Assembly (NCBI RefSeq): GCF_000733755.1 | Contig: NZ_JPOF01000006.1 | Span: 434,001 to 498,000 of the forward strand | Direction of reading: 5' to 3' | DNA from: Lachnoclostridium phytofermentans | GTDB taxonomy: Bacteria > Bacillota > Clostridia > Lachnospirales > Lachnospiraceae | Length of the DNA: 64,000 bases | In this document: positions 36,042 through 45,556 of the stretch, one piece after another | Numbering within the stretch: position 1 is the first letter of the stretch | How the letters are laid out: each line of letters starts with the position of its first letter | The notes under the pieces: generated by a model | What the model saw: only the letters and a program-made list of their open reading frames with translations | What the model was told of the DNA's origin: nothing | Databases searched by the model: none | Program-made: the position numbers and the translations under genes

Positions 36042-36651
36042 TCGTTTCTAATTCAATTTCATCAAAAATTTTAATACAAATTCCACTTATCGTATAGATA
36101 ATTACTGCCGGGCCAATTAATATAGCAAAGAATATGGTAACCGAATTAAAAATAGCTAATAATAATTCAACTGCAACGACAACAACTAGAAGCATTGTTT
36201 TCCCAAAATATCGTATGGTAATTTGCTGTGAATTTTTGATATACTGTTTCACCGTATTTTCGTACTTAGCTGCTTGTGGATAAACATAAATCATAGAACT
36301 AAAAAATGCAATACAAGCTAAAATTCCAATTATTAATAGTATTACTGGTCCATCTTCATAGGAACGATACACTTCAAAATCAAGATATATGATGTAACTA
36401 CATATTATAGTAATTACCCATAAAACAGTCCCTTGCTTCCAGTTTTCCTTGAATGCCTTAAAGAATGATTTTGTGATATATCCTTCTTCTTCTTTTGCCA
36501 TCTTTAATGCTACACTGTAGGCGGCAGTAATCGATGCCCCTGCTGTAATAATAGGAATACAGCAAACAATCAACCAAAAATTTAAGATTAATACATCTAA
36601 AAAACGTTGTAAGAATTTATACAATGGACTATCCACTTGAAATAATTGCAT
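36028..36651 (-). CDS. YesL-family (DUF624) membrane protein
   Basis: A 207-residue membrane protein with about five helices. The opening motif (F-L-Q-R-F-L-D-V-L-I-L-N-F-W-L-I-V-C-C-I-P-I-I-T-A-G-A-S) identifies the DUF624/YesL family, whose genes accompany CUT1 sugar transporters of pectin-type loci in Bacilli and Clostridia. Its biochemical role is not established. It follows the binding-protein gene of the same cluster after a partial terminator. Confidence 0.92.
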   Translation of the reverse strand: MQLFQVDSPLYKFLQRFLDVLILNFWLIVCCIPIITAGASITAAYSVALKMAKEEEGYITKSFFKAFKENWKQGTVLWVITIICSYIIYLDFEVYRSYEDGPVILLIIGILACIAFFSSMIYVYPQAAKYENTVKQYIKNSQQITIRYFGKTMLLVVVVAVELLLAIFNSVTIFFAILIGPAVIIYTISGICIKIFDEIELETKDAK

Positions 36652-36665
36652 CGTATTCTCCCTTC

Positions 36666-36698
36666 AAAAAGTGGCTGCTACATATAAGTGCAACAGCC
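36666..36698 (-). terminator. Attenuating hairpin after the second binding-protein gene
   Basis: On the minus strand GGCTGTTGC (36690-36698) pairs with GTAGCAGCC (36673-36681), including G-U pairs, and is followed closely by U5 (36666-36670). It would limit read-through into the yesL-like and HAD genes. Confidence 0.7.
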
Positions 36699-36755
36699 GC
36701 TTTATTCATGACAAGGAAAAGATCGTGAGCGTTCTTTTTCTTGTGTTATCTTTAA

Positions 36756-38540
36756 TTAATTTTCTGCAGCATGGCGAAGAGTAGCTTCATTTGCACTCCA
36801 TTCTACACACTGTTGGTAACCATAATTGTTAGCATCTGTTTTCATCTGAGCAACAATTTCATCAAATTCAGCATCTGTCTTCGCGTAAATAGCTTTCCAA
36901 GAACCATTCTTGATACATTCTTTTACTTGATTCCATGTAGTATCAAGTTCTTCGCTTCTTACACTATCAGAATAGGTATGAGCCTTTGCAACGGAATAAT
37001 CAAATTGAGATAAGTATTCTTTAAAACTATCAGTCTGAGTAGCATCTCTCCAGCTCTGATCAACTTCGGATACAGGAAGATTTAAGTAACGTGGCCAATA
37101 TAAATAGTTGTAAGTCTGACCATTTACACCACCTAAGATTTCTGTATTCTTATCCCATGTAGTATTATTAATTTGCTGACGACCATCAATCCAGTATCCT
37201 GTGTAAGGTTCTGGCATGTTAACTTGGTAGTTCATGATACACTGTAAACCAAACTCTGTTAAATCAACGGATCCATCCGGTAAGTACTCCCAACAAAGAT
37301 CCTTTGGTCCGTATTCCGAAGTTAAATATCCTTCTGCTGTACATAACCAGTTAGTAATCGCCATACATAGCTCTGGATACTTTGTGTTAGCACCAATTGA
37401 CCAGATACGGTTACCACCATTGGTATTAAGACCATAAACTAAGGTGTCCTGATCTTTTGCTGCAACTGGAAGCATCTTCTTTCCCGCTGCCATGTGTTCA
37501 TCCGTGTTATACTGTGGAGCTGCCATCCAGCTAAAGATACAGAAGAATGCACCACCATCTTGATAATCTTCATTACATCCAGCATACCCTTGGGTCATGG
37601 AGTCCGGATCAAGTAAACCGTTTTGGAATAAGCTATTATAGAACTTTAAGGATCTTAAATAATAACCATTGTCTGCCAAACAGTCCTGGAAGGATCCATC
37701 ATCCGCATTATAGAAACCAAAATGGAATTCGTCAACACCAAAGAAGTTTGTTGCAGTAGCCTTTACAAACATAACCATATTGCCATCCCAATCATTAAAT
37801 AAGGATACACCGTAGGTTTCTTTTCCAGAATCTGAGGTTGGACATACTTCTTTCATTTTCTTTAATACATCAACATAGTCCTCTAAGGTATTGATTGCAG
37901 GACTACCAATCTGTTGATATAAATCCCAACGGATATCAGGATGATAATCGAAATCACCAAAGCTACCGCCATTTAATGCTACGTTATAGCCAATACCGTA
38001 CACATTATCATTCGAGATTTTCCTGTTTTTTTCTAGTGCAGCACTCATATTCTTAAAAATAGTCGGACCATAATTTTTTACAAGATCTTCGTCTTCCCAA
38101 TCAAACAACATTCCTTTTTCCACTGCTTGTTTGTATTGGTCACCATCATTACCGAATACAACAAGATCTCCTAAATCTCCGGATTCCATACGAGTGGAAA
38201 ATACGCCATCTCCTTCGTTAATAATGTTGAGTTTTACATTGAATTTTTCAAGCATTACATCTGCAAACCATCCAATTTGGATGCCCTCATAGTTTGCAAG
38301 CTGTGAATACACATTCAATGTAAGAGTTTCTTGTGGTATAATGTCTGCCAAATCAGCTGCTTCTGCTAATTCTGGTGTAGGTGTAGCGGAAGCTTTCGGA
38401 GCATCCGTACTCTTTGGTGCTTCTGTTGCTGTTGGAGTGTCTGTAACACTTTCGTTTGATGTCGTTTTTGATCCACAACCAATCAAGGAAAAGGTCATGG
38501 CAGACGCAAGTGTTAACGCTAAAATCTTCTTCAGTTTCAT
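36756..38540 (-). CDS. Sugar ABC transporter substrate-binding lipoprotein, LplA-like
   Basis: 594 residues. The signal peptide ends in lipobox L-I-G-C-G with Cys22 lipidated, followed by a Thr/Pro/Ala-rich linker (T-P-T-A-T-E-A-P-K-S-T-D-A-P-K) as a flexible wall tether. The large two-lobed domain with many Trp/Tyr/Phe is of the long LplA-like type that binds complex oligosaccharides. The two LplB/LplC-type permeases are encoded directly upstream. The substrate is unknown. Confidence 0.92.
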   Translation of the reverse strand: MKLKKILALTLASAMTFSLIGCGSKTTSNESVTDTPTATEAPKSTDAPKASATPTPELAEAADLADIIPQETLTLNVYSQLANYEGIQIGWFADVMLEKFNVKLNIINEGDGVFSTRMESGDLGDLVVFGNDGDQYKQAVEKGMLFDWEDEDLVKNYGPTIFKNMSAALEKNRKISNDNVYGIGYNVALNGGSFGDFDYHPDIRWDLYQQIGSPAINTLEDYVDVLKKMKEVCPTSDSGKETYGVSLFNDWDGNMVMFVKATATNFFGVDEFHFGFYNADDGSFQDCLADNGYYLRSLKFYNSLFQNGLLDPDSMTQGYAGCNEDYQDGGAFFCIFSWMAAPQYNTDEHMAAGKKMLPVAAKDQDTLVYGLNTNGGNRIWSIGANTKYPELCMAITNWLCTAEGYLTSEYGPKDLCWEYLPDGSVDLTEFGLQCIMNYQVNMPEPYTGYWIDGRQQINNTTWDKNTEILGGVNGQTYNYLYWPRYLNLPVSEVDQSWRDATQTDSFKEYLSQFDYSVAKAHTYSDSVRSEELDTTWNQVKECIKNGSWKAIYAKTDAEFDEIVAQMKTDANNYGYQQCVEWSANEATLRHAAEN

Positions 38541-38652
38541 CTTAATTCCTCCTTATTTATGTTATATCTACACCCCAAAACAATCCTAATGAATCACTTT
38601 TGAGATGCTAACATCATAAATTATCACATCGTAGTGACGTGAAATACAAATC

Positions 38653-39624
38653 TTATCCTTTTACAGCACCTAACATAATACCTTTTTCAAAGTACCTCTG
38701 CATAAAGGGATAAACCAAAAGAATAGGTATTATAGTCACCATAGAAATGGTATACTTGATTGTTTTTGCATTCAATATATTATTTAAAGCAGAACCTGAA
38801 ACCGAGCTTCCACCAGAACTCATAACGCCCTTAAGGTTTGTAGCAGCATTTAAGTAGGAATATAATTTATGCTGTAAGGTGTGAAGCTGTGGAGCATTTG
38901 GCATTAAGATAAGAGAATCTGTGAAGGAATTCCAGTTACCAACTGCACCAAAGATGGCTATCGTTGCAAGGATAGGTTTGCTAAGAGGCCAAATAATTGT
39001 TCGAAATACTTTCATATAGCTTGCTCCGTCGATCTGTGCACTTTCCTCAAGTTCCGCTGGTATTGATTCTATGTATGTCTTAACCAAAATAATGTTATAA
39101 GGAGCTACAATCCCCGGAATGATATAAGCTAAGAAGTTATCTGTTAATCCTAGCATCGACATATTGATATACCAAGGAATCAGACCTGCATTAAAATACA
39201 TCGTAACAACAATAAAACGATACCAAATTTTTCTTCCCCACATCTCTTTTTTAGTAACCAGATAGCCAACAAAACCAGACACTGCAACCATTAATACTGT
39301 ACCGATTAATGTTCTTGATACCGTAACCGTTAAGGAAGTAATCAGATCATTCACATTCGCAAGTGCTAAATAGTTTTTAATATGAAAGCCCTGTGGAATA
39401 AAATTAATCGCACCTTTACGAACCAGATCATTATCGCTAACTGTATTAATAAAGATATAGTAAAAAGGAAAAATACACGCTAAAGTAAATATGAAAAAGA
39501 AACTGTGATTTATGATTTCAAAAATCAAATCCTTCCAGGTCATCTTAAATCTTCTTTTATGCTTCTTCTCATAATTCATCTCTAATTTTTTTTCTAACTT
39601 TTCTTTCTTTGTTTGTCGTCCCAT
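38653..39624 (-). CDS. Carbohydrate ABC transporter permease, LplC type
   Basis: 323 residues with six predicted helices after a basic cytoplasmic N-terminus of about 30 residues (K-K-E-K-L-E-K-K-L-E-M). The EAA loop is E-L-E-E-S-A-Q-I-D-G-A-S and the C-terminus G-I-M-L-G-A-V-K-G. It lies 8 bp after its partner permease gene. Confidence 0.93.
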   Translation of the reverse strand: MGRQTKKEKLEKKLEMNYEKKHKRRFKMTWKDLIFEIINHSFFFIFTLACIFPFYYIFINTVSDNDLVRKGAINFIPQGFHIKNYLALANVNDLITSLTVTVSRTLIGTVLMVAVSGFVGYLVTKKEMWGRKIWYRFIVVTMYFNAGLIPWYINMSMLGLTDNFLAYIIPGIVAPYNIILVKTYIESIPAELEESAQIDGASYMKVFRTIIWPLSKPILATIAIFGAVGNWNSFTDSLILMPNAPQLHTLQHKLYSYLNAATNLKGVMSSGGSSVSGSALNNILNAKTIKYTISMVTIIPILLVYPFMQRYFEKGIMLGAVKG

Positions 39625-39632
39625 GCTACCTC

Positions 39633-41069
39633 CTATATAATGCTGTTACCACGAATCATCTTTGATACTTTATTAGCGCCGAATAACAGAATAATACTAA
39701 TTATGGATTTTGCCATACCAACAACAGTAGCGAGTGGAATCTTTCCATTATTAATACCTAATTTATATACATATAGATCTAGTACCATAACGGTATCGGT
39801 ATTGTATGAATTCTCGAATACCAAATATTGATCCATACCATTGCTTAAGATACCTGCAACCGCCATAACAAGCAGTACCAAGAAAGTTGGTAATAAAGAA
39901 GGTACCGTAATGTGCCACATCCGCTGAAATCTGCCTGCACCATCTACAGTAGCTGCCTCGTAGAGTTGCTGATCTATACCAGAAATCGCGGCGACATATA
40001 TAATTGCACTCCATCCAAGTCCCTTCCACATTCCCCAGGCTAACATCTTTAACCACATATGATTATTACTCATTAAGTAATTCACACCATTATCAATAAC
40101 ACCCATTTGGATTAGGATAGAACTTAGAAACCCGTCTGTGGAGAAGATTGCAAAAGCAACTGCGAACACTAATACCCAGCTGATAAAATTAGGAATAGTT
40201 GTTATAGTTTGAATAAATCTTCTGATCCGAAGATTTTTAATCTCGCATAAAAATATAGCAAAAGCCATAGCACACCAGCTAGTTGCAAGGCCTAACCCGC
40301 TCATTGCCAGAGTATTTTTCAAAACTCTTACGATATCTGCTCTGGTCGCTTTATTTTCAAATAAATATGTAAACCACTTAAAACCAACAAAATTATCCAT
40401 GGATATGTTGTCACCCGCTTTGTAATCAAAGAAAGCGTAGCGCCAACCAAATAACGGTAGATATGAGAAAACAAAGCAAAGAATTAGAAATGGTAATATT
40501 AATAGAAATAACTTATACTTGGTTTCCATTTCATACTTTTCATTCTTATCTGGTTTGGGTAATAAAATGAATAAGAGTATTGAGGTCAACAAAATAAGAA
40601 TAGCAAGTACAGCAAAAATAAGTAAAGAATTGCTTTCCATTGGCTGAACCTTATCTGGATTTGAAGTACCTTTGATATCAATCTGCGCCCACCGAATTCC
40701 ATAAGCGCCTATCAAAGCCGTAATTGTACCAATAATGCTAAGTATGTTACCGTGCCTTTTCATTTTAAGGCAACCCGGTGATAAGCATCCTCCCGCTGCA
40801 CAAATTATAAATCCAATACAAACTATCATGCTGGAAATAAATAAGATTTGGGTAGTCATTGTTCCAACCCACCCTTTACTAAAAGCCCGCCCAAAATTCT
40901 GAGTTAATCGTGAGTAAAAAAATCCGCTGGTGAAAATAGATAAGTTTTTACCAATCAATCCACTAATCCGTGATGGATTGATTGCAGGAATGAATAGAAG
41001 GATCACACCTATCAGAATACTAATCCTTTGAATAAAATACAGCTTACTTGTAACTTTTTCTACCTTCAT
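39633..41069 (-). CDS. Carbohydrate ABC transporter permease, LplB type, with extra N-terminal membrane domain
   Basis: 478 residues, far longer than the usual ~300. The C-terminal ~300 are a standard LplB-like permease (Y-L-P-L-F-G-W, EAA loop Q-Q-L-Y-E-A-A-T-V-D-G-A). The first ~170 residues add about four helices (near 13-30, 72-92, 107-123, 148-168) not found in ordinary CUT1 permeases and rich in Gly/Ile, with a C-A-A-G-G-C-L-S-P-G-C motif between helices. The extension might anchor an accessory subunit or regulate transport. The start has an SD-like GAAAGAAGAGAA. Confidence 0.9.
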   Translation of the reverse strand: MKVEKVTSKLYFIQRISILIGVILLFIPAINPSRISGLIGKNLSIFTSGFFYSRLTQNFGRAFSKGWVGTMTTQILFISSMIVCIGFIICAAGGCLSPGCLKMKRHGNILSIIGTITALIGAYGIRWAQIDIKGTSNPDKVQPMESNSLLIFAVLAILILLTSILLFILLPKPDKNEKYEMETKYKLFLLILPFLILCFVFSYLPLFGWRYAFFDYKAGDNISMDNFVGFKWFTYLFENKATRADIVRVLKNTLAMSGLGLATSWCAMAFAIFLCEIKNLRIRRFIQTITTIPNFISWVLVFAVAFAIFSTDGFLSSILIQMGVIDNGVNYLMSNNHMWLKMLAWGMWKGLGWSAIIYVAAISGIDQQLYEAATVDGAGRFQRMWHITVPSLLPTFLVLLVMAVAGILSNGMDQYLVFENSYNTDTVMVLDLYVYKLGINNGKIPLATVVGMAKSIISIILLFGANKVSKMIRGNSII

Positions 41070-41282
41070 TCTCTTCTTTCTCCTGTCCTATAACAGTTTT
41101 TTGTGTTGTAAACCCACTCAGTCACTGTTATTTGTATATTGAATAAACAAAATATCCACTTATAATTTTACACTATACATTATGGAAATAATAGGTTATA
41201 ATTGGTAGAAAGGATGTCCTTTTTGGCACGAAATTATTTCGTTAATGTAGAATTAAAAAATGAAAAATCGGGAAGGTGCTCA

Positions 41283-42110
41283 ATGTCCAGTATTAGTAAT
41301 TGTGTTTGCAAATACTTAGGTAATACTGAAAAAGATGGAATCATCGCATGCGGGTACATTACAAATCCATCAAACAATTCGCAAATTGAGGTAAAAAACC
41401 TCTACTATAGTTGTTTTGTTGTCTTAAAAGGGAAAGGAGAATACAGCGACGAATTTGGTCGAAAATACAAATTAGCACCAGGGAAATTAGTTCAACGCTT
41501 ACCAGGAGTCAGGCATACCATTACTGTTAATCCTAATATTCAATGGAAAGAATACTTTCTAAGTTTTGGCTCAAGCACCTACTATGCTTTAATTTCCATG
41601 GGTTTGTTAGATCCAAATTTTCCTGTTCTTGACTGTAACATTTCAGAATCTTCTCAAAATGAATTTGACGAATTGATAAACCTTTTAAAACATGCTGAGA
41701 ATCCTATGCTATTTTCAATCTCACAACGAATGCAAAATTGTATTCTGAACCTTCTCTCCAATACACAAATCACAACGAGGCAAAAAAGAATAATTTCAAA
41801 AGCAAAAGATCTATTAAGTAGTAACTTACATGTGAATTATACAGAACATGACATTGCGGACATCCTATGTATCGGATACGAAAATTTTCGTAAGAATTTT
41901 AAAAAAGAAGTGGGTGTTTCACCAATGGTTTATCGTAATCAGCAGCGGATGAATGCTGCGAAAACAATGTTACTTAGTGAACTTCCTATTGCAGAAATAG
42001 GGGAACGTCTCGGCTATACCGATGCATTTACCTTTTCCAAACAATTTAAAAAACACTGTGGAAAATCTCCCAGTGTTTATAAAAAAGAATTTACAAAACA
42101 ATTGTTTTAA
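41283..42110 (+). CDS. AraC-family regulator of the divergent sugar transporter
   Basis: 275 residues from the ATG at 41283, chosen for its SD GGGAAGG; a TTG at 41202 would add 27 residues but has a poorer site. An N-terminal cupin-like sensor (G-K-L-V-Q-R-L-P-G-V-R-H) is followed by a C-terminal double HTH (I-A-E-I-G-E-R-L-G-Y-T-D-A-F-T-F-S-K-Q-F-K-K-H). It is transcribed away from the permease, so it most likely controls the cluster at 36028-41069 in response to the imported sugar. Confidence 0.92.
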   Translation: MSSISNCVCKYLGNTEKDGIIACGYITNPSNNSQIEVKNLYYSCFVVLKGKGEYSDEFGRKYKLAPGKLVQRLPGVRHTITVNPNIQWKEYFLSFGSSTYYALISMGLLDPNFPVLDCNISESSQNEFDELINLLKHAENPMLFSISQRMQNCILNLLSNTQITTRQKRIISKAKDLLSSNLHVNYTEHDIADILCIGYENFRKNFKKEVGVSPMVYRNQQRMNAAKTMLLSELPIAEIGERLGYTDAFTFSKQFKKHCGKSPSVYKKEFTKQLF

Positions 42111-42142
42111 TTTCTGAATTATCAATAAAATTTAAAGGACTG

Positions 42143-42170
42143 TGCGACCACATTGCTGGTCGCATTTCTC
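42143..42170 (+). terminator. Terminator after the AraC gene
   Basis: TGCGACCA (42143-42150) pairs with TGGTCGCA (42157-42164) around CATTGC, followed by TTTCTC. Confidence 0.8.
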
Positions 42171-42226
42171 ATGCTGTTTTACGTTATTTCATTGCTTCTA
42201 GTGCTAAATTATTTATTACTAATCTT

Positions 42227-42508
42227 CTACCTTAATTCTTTTTCTACTCCAGTAAGCTCCGCCTCAGTATTGTCTTCAATAAATTGGATTACATTTTCAA
42301 TAACACTATCTGCTAAAGAAGCAGAGCTAGTTACACATGCTACCGCAATAACTATGGTTTGATGCACATCTTGTTCCTCCAGCTCAACGACAGAAATATT
42401 AAATTGATTTCTCAATTTCGCACATATGCTTTTAACAATCATTCTTTTTTCTTTTAAAGAATGCACCCAAGACGCATACAATGTAATTTTTACTGTTCCA
42501 ATAAACAT
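42227..42508 (-). CDS. DUF503 (YlxP-like) protein
   Basis: 93 residues with the DUF503 signature: a short beta-strand start (M-F-I-G-T-V-K-I-T-L-Y), S-L-K-E-K-R-M-I-V-K-S-I and a C-terminal helix. The family member YlxP accompanies ribosome-maturation genes in Bacillus, but its task is not defined. It stands alone here. Confidence 0.9.
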   Translation of the reverse strand: MFIGTVKITLYASWVHSLKEKRMIVKSICAKLRNQFNISVVELEEQDVHQTIVIAVACVTSSASLADSVIENVIQFIEDNTEAELTGVEKELR

Positions 42509-42616
42509 ATTATAAAACTCCCACTTTCTGTTTCTACTTCATAAAATGACTGTTTACATAAGATCACTATTATGATAGCATGCACGTATTCTTATATAAT
42601 ATAACAAAATAGTATA

Positions 42617-43429
42617 TCATTGAGGTAACGAATCGGATAAAAGATCCCTTGCATTCTCCTTTAGCCAATGAACGGATTGAGTAAGGGCTGCTACGGTTTT
42701 CGTTTCTAAAACACAACGGCTATGTGTTTCTTTTGCATAGGTAATCCATTTCGTCAAATTAATCTCTCCAGTCCCTAATGTTAGATGATTTTTATTATCT
42801 TTTGCATCATGGATATGAAAATGTTTTAATCGATCTCCCATATTCATAATGAACTTCTCATCAACCTCATTGGCACAGTGAGAATGTCCGATATCTAAAG
42901 TTAAGGAAAATACTTTACTTTGTAACAAAATCTCAATTCCCCTTTTTTGAAATGACAAATATCCATCCGTATTTTCAACTGAAATTACAATATTATCACT
43001 CCCAATTTCCTCTTCGCACATCATACGAAAGTACTCTATATGCTTTAGGTAGATATCTTGATATTGATCATACAAATAAACTTTTCTTTGAGGAAGCGTA
43101 ATATAAATACCAGGATGAAGATGCATATTGATAACGGGAGCATGAAGTTTTTTCGCAACAGCTATTGTTCTTCTTACGGTATCGCAATACGCCTTTGTGA
43201 CTGAAGCATTAAAATCACTCACATTAAGGTTCTCCTCTAAATGAATGGTGTAATATATACCATACCGCTTCATAATATCAAGAAAACAATCAATCTTCTC
43301 TAAGCTCTCAATCTGATAATTTGGAAAATTCATATTTAATTCGATAAACTGTAACCCAAGCTGTTCACATAAAATTGCGGCATCTTCTAAACTGTCCTGT
43401 TCTATTAATGTTGGCATACCAAACTGCAT
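42617..43429 (-). CDS. Sugar-phosphate isomerase/epimerase-like TIM-barrel protein
   Basis: 270 residues of the AP-endonuclease-2/xylose-isomerase-like superfamily. Metal-binding positions are visible as N-M-H-L-H, V-E-N, L-D-I-G-H-S-H and H-F-H-I-H-D. It likely isomerises or epimerises a sugar or cyclitol derivative. It lies about 120 bp after argS on the same strand. Substrate unknown. Confidence 0.88.
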   Translation of the reverse strand: MQFGMPTLIEQDSLEDAAILCEQLGLQFIELNMNFPNYQIESLEKIDCFLDIMKRYGIYYTIHLEENLNVSDFNASVTKAYCDTVRRTIAVAKKLHAPVINMHLHPGIYITLPQRKVYLYDQYQDIYLKHIEYFRMMCEEEIGSDNIVISVENTDGYLSFQKRGIEILLQSKVFSLTLDIGHSHCANEVDEKFIMNMGDRLKHFHIHDAKDNKNHLTLGTGEINLTKWITYAKETHSRCVLETKTVAALTQSVHWLKENARDLLSDSLPQ

Positions 43430-43548
43430 AATTCTTCCTTTCTTGAGTGGATGTATTTCGCCTTCTTACCATTTTTCATTTTACCGTTTACTTATTTTAG
43501 CAAAGTTAGATATAAAATGGTAGTCCTGTTACAAATTAAATATTACCC

Positions 43549-45258
43549 CTACATTTCTTCTGGACATTCTATTCCTAACAACCCCATCGCATCTTTGATG
43601 ATTTCACACGTAAGGTCTACAACAAATAGACGTGCATTCTTTAATCTTTCTTCTGCATTTAAAATATTACATTCCTGATAAAACTTATTAAACACAGTGG
43701 ATAATGAAATCGTATAACGAGCTATCACAGAAGGTTCATAGCGATTTGCAGCTTCATAAATAACTTCTTTGTACTCCGATAATATTTTTATCAAAGAATA
43801 GGTGGCATCCTCTTTTAACAAGGATACGTCTACCTTATCTTTCTTAAATTTATTCTCTGCTTTTTTCAAAATACTCTTTGCTCTTGCATAAGTATATTGC
43901 ACGTAAGGACCTGTAGTACCTTCAAAGCTTAATACCTCATCCCAAGAAAAATCCACGTCTTTGATACGCTGATGAAATAAATCATGAAAGATAATTGCAC
44001 CAATTCCGATTTGATTTGCTACTTCTTCTTTTTTTTCTAGCCCCGGATTTTTTTGCTGTATTAATTCATATGCTCTTCTAATTGCTTCCGCTAATAGTTC
44101 CTCTGCATAAACTATAGTTCCTGTACGTGAAGATAATTTAACTCCCTGTAAGCGAACCAGTCCATATGGTACATGAATAAGATCCTGATGCCATTCATAA
44201 CCCATAAGTTGAATTACTTGAAATATTTGTTCAAAGTGCAATTTCTGCTCCAGCCCAGTGACATAAATGCACTTATCAAAATGGTATTGCTTCTTTCGAT
44301 AAAGTACTGCTGCAATATCCCTAGAGTGATATATGGAACCACCATCCTTCTTTAATATCATGCACGGTGCCATCCCAAAATGATCTAATTCAACAATCTG
44401 TGCTCCGTCGCTTTGTTTTAATAAGTGTTTCTCTTTTAGTTCTTGAACTAAATCTGGAACTTTATCCATATAGAAACTTTCACCAGTATAATAATCAAAT
44501 GATATTCCCAACATTCGGTAGATACGTTCAAACTCTAACATACTAATTTCTTTAAACCATTTCCATATAGAGATTGCTTCTGCTTCTCCCTGTTCCATCT
44601 TTACGAACCAAGAACGTGCTTCCTCTTTTAGTTCAGGATGTTGTTCCGATTCTTGATTAAACTTAATATATATTCGTAGTAATTCCTCAATCCCCTTTTC
44701 TTCTACCTCTTCTTTTGTGCTCCATTTTCGATAGGCAACAATGAGCTTACCAAATTGTGTTCCCCAATCTCCAAGATGATTAATTCTGATTACTTGATAC
44801 CCAAGATTTGAAAAGATACGATATAATGAATTACCAATTAAAGTTGTACGAAGATGGCCCACATGAAAGTTCTTAGCGATATTCGGTGAAGAATAGTCAA
44901 TACAAACAATTCGTCCATCTCCAATCTTTTTACAACCAAAATCCTCTTTCCTTCCATCGAAAATAAGCTTTTTCAGATGTACCTCGGAATTTAGATAAAA
45001 GTTCAAAAATCCATTCACTACTTTTATATCGGTTAAAAGTCCTTCCGTGTCTTTGCTTTTAACAGCAGCTTCTATATCTTCTGCTATTGACTTAGGTGCC
45101 ATCTTATATACTTTTGCAAGATAAAAACATGGCAAGGAATAATCACCAAACATCGGATTAGCAGGAGTCTCTAGCAGATTCTTAATCTCTTCTTTTGTGA
45201 TCTCTTTGAATTTTTCCAGGCTACTTTCATAAATTAACTCACTTAATATACCTTTCAT
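43549..45258 (-). CDS. argS: Arginyl-tRNA synthetase
   Basis: 569 residues from the ATG at 45258 (SD GGAGG); an upstream in-frame start would lie in the leader. Class I features: the HIGH motif as H-V-G-H-L-R-T, the ArgRS-typical degenerate KMSKS region V-K-L-S-S-R-T-G-T, and a C-terminal DALR anticodon-binding domain opening at G-P-Y-V-Q-Y-T-Y-A-R-A. It charges tRNA-Arg. Expression should be set by the structured leader and terminator 50 nt upstream. Confidence 0.97.
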   Translation of the reverse strand: MKGILSELIYESSLEKFKEITKEEIKNLLETPANPMFGDYSLPCFYLAKVYKMAPKSIAEDIEAAVKSKDTEGLLTDIKVVNGFLNFYLNSEVHLKKLIFDGRKEDFGCKKIGDGRIVCIDYSSPNIAKNFHVGHLRTTLIGNSLYRIFSNLGYQVIRINHLGDWGTQFGKLIVAYRKWSTKEEVEEKGIEELLRIYIKFNQESEQHPELKEEARSWFVKMEQGEAEAISIWKWFKEISMLEFERIYRMLGISFDYYTGESFYMDKVPDLVQELKEKHLLKQSDGAQIVELDHFGMAPCMILKKDGGSIYHSRDIAAVLYRKKQYHFDKCIYVTGLEQKLHFEQIFQVIQLMGYEWHQDLIHVPYGLVRLQGVKLSSRTGTIVYAEELLAEAIRRAYELIQQKNPGLEKKEEVANQIGIGAIIFHDLFHQRIKDVDFSWDEVLSFEGTTGPYVQYTYARAKSILKKAENKFKKDKVDVSLLKEDATYSLIKILSEYKEVIYEAANRYEPSVIARYTISLSTVFNKFYQECNILNAEERLKNARLFVVDLTCEIIKDAMGLLGIECPEEM

Positions 45259-45305
45259 AACAATACCTCCATCATCGAATACAATTGAAAAACCACCTAA
45301 ATAGA

Positions 45306-45491
45306 ATAAAAAAAAGAACCATAAGAGTTTGCCAGTCAAAGCAAATCTATTACGGTTCTGAGGATAAGTCTAATAGGACAGGACCGCATAGAAACAAGAC
45401 GTACCTTTCTTGTAACTATGCGTGTTACGCTTTGTTACAAGAGCCTACGTCTGAATCTACGTCTTAAGCTGTTTTGAAATCCTATTACCAT
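45306..45491 (-). promoter_or_regulatory. argS attenuator: leader ORF, alternative stems and intrinsic terminator
   Basis: On the minus strand, in order: an Arg-rich leader ORF (45435-45491); stems pairing 45458-45465 with 45396-45403 and 45434-45441 with 45409-45416; an outer stem pairing 45480-45487 (TAATAGGA) with 45371-45378 (TCCTATTA); and a terminator whose arms are 45341-45359 and 45315-45332 (17 bp, one G-U) with U8 at 45308-45315. CTATTA in 45371-45376 can instead pair with TAATAG in the terminator's 5' arm, and 45416-45422 can pair with 45385-45391. These are mutually exclusive folds, as in amino-acid operon attenuators. The T-box consensus GGGTGG is not present. Confidence 0.75.
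45435..45491 (-). CDS. Arginine-rich leader peptide of argS
   Basis: An 18-codon ORF MVIGFQNSLRRRFRRRLL with codons 10-16 being AGA CGT AGA TTC AGA CGT AGG: six Arg in seven. AAAGGAT lies about 10 nt upstream as SD. Its Arg codons lie within the 5' arm of the stem 45458-45465/45396-45403 and its last codons and stop within 45434-45441, so ribosome position decides which stems form. It fits a stalling sensor of charged tRNA-Arg. Confidence 0.75.
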   Translation of the reverse strand: MVIGFQNSLRRRFRRRLL

Positions 45492-45522
45492 ATTATCCTA
45501 TCCTTTCCAAATAATTTAAGTT

Positions 45523-45551
45523 AGTTTAGCACATTAAACTTTTTCCTGCAA
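45523..45551 (-). promoter_or_regulatory. Candidate argS promoter
   Basis: On the minus strand TTGCAG (45546-45551), a 17-nt spacer and TAAACT (45523-45528). It would start transcription near 45515, about 25 nt before the leader ORF. Both boxes are imperfect. Confidence 0.4.
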
Positions 45552-45556
45552 GAATA

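Noticed and set aside
42227-42508. Toxin-antitoxin component
   Set aside because: The sequence matches DUF503 and there is no partner gene.
45306-45540. T-box riboswitch before argS
   Set aside because: The T-box core GGGTGGNACCGCG is absent and a Stem I layout is not visible; the Arg-rich leader ORF explains the structure better.
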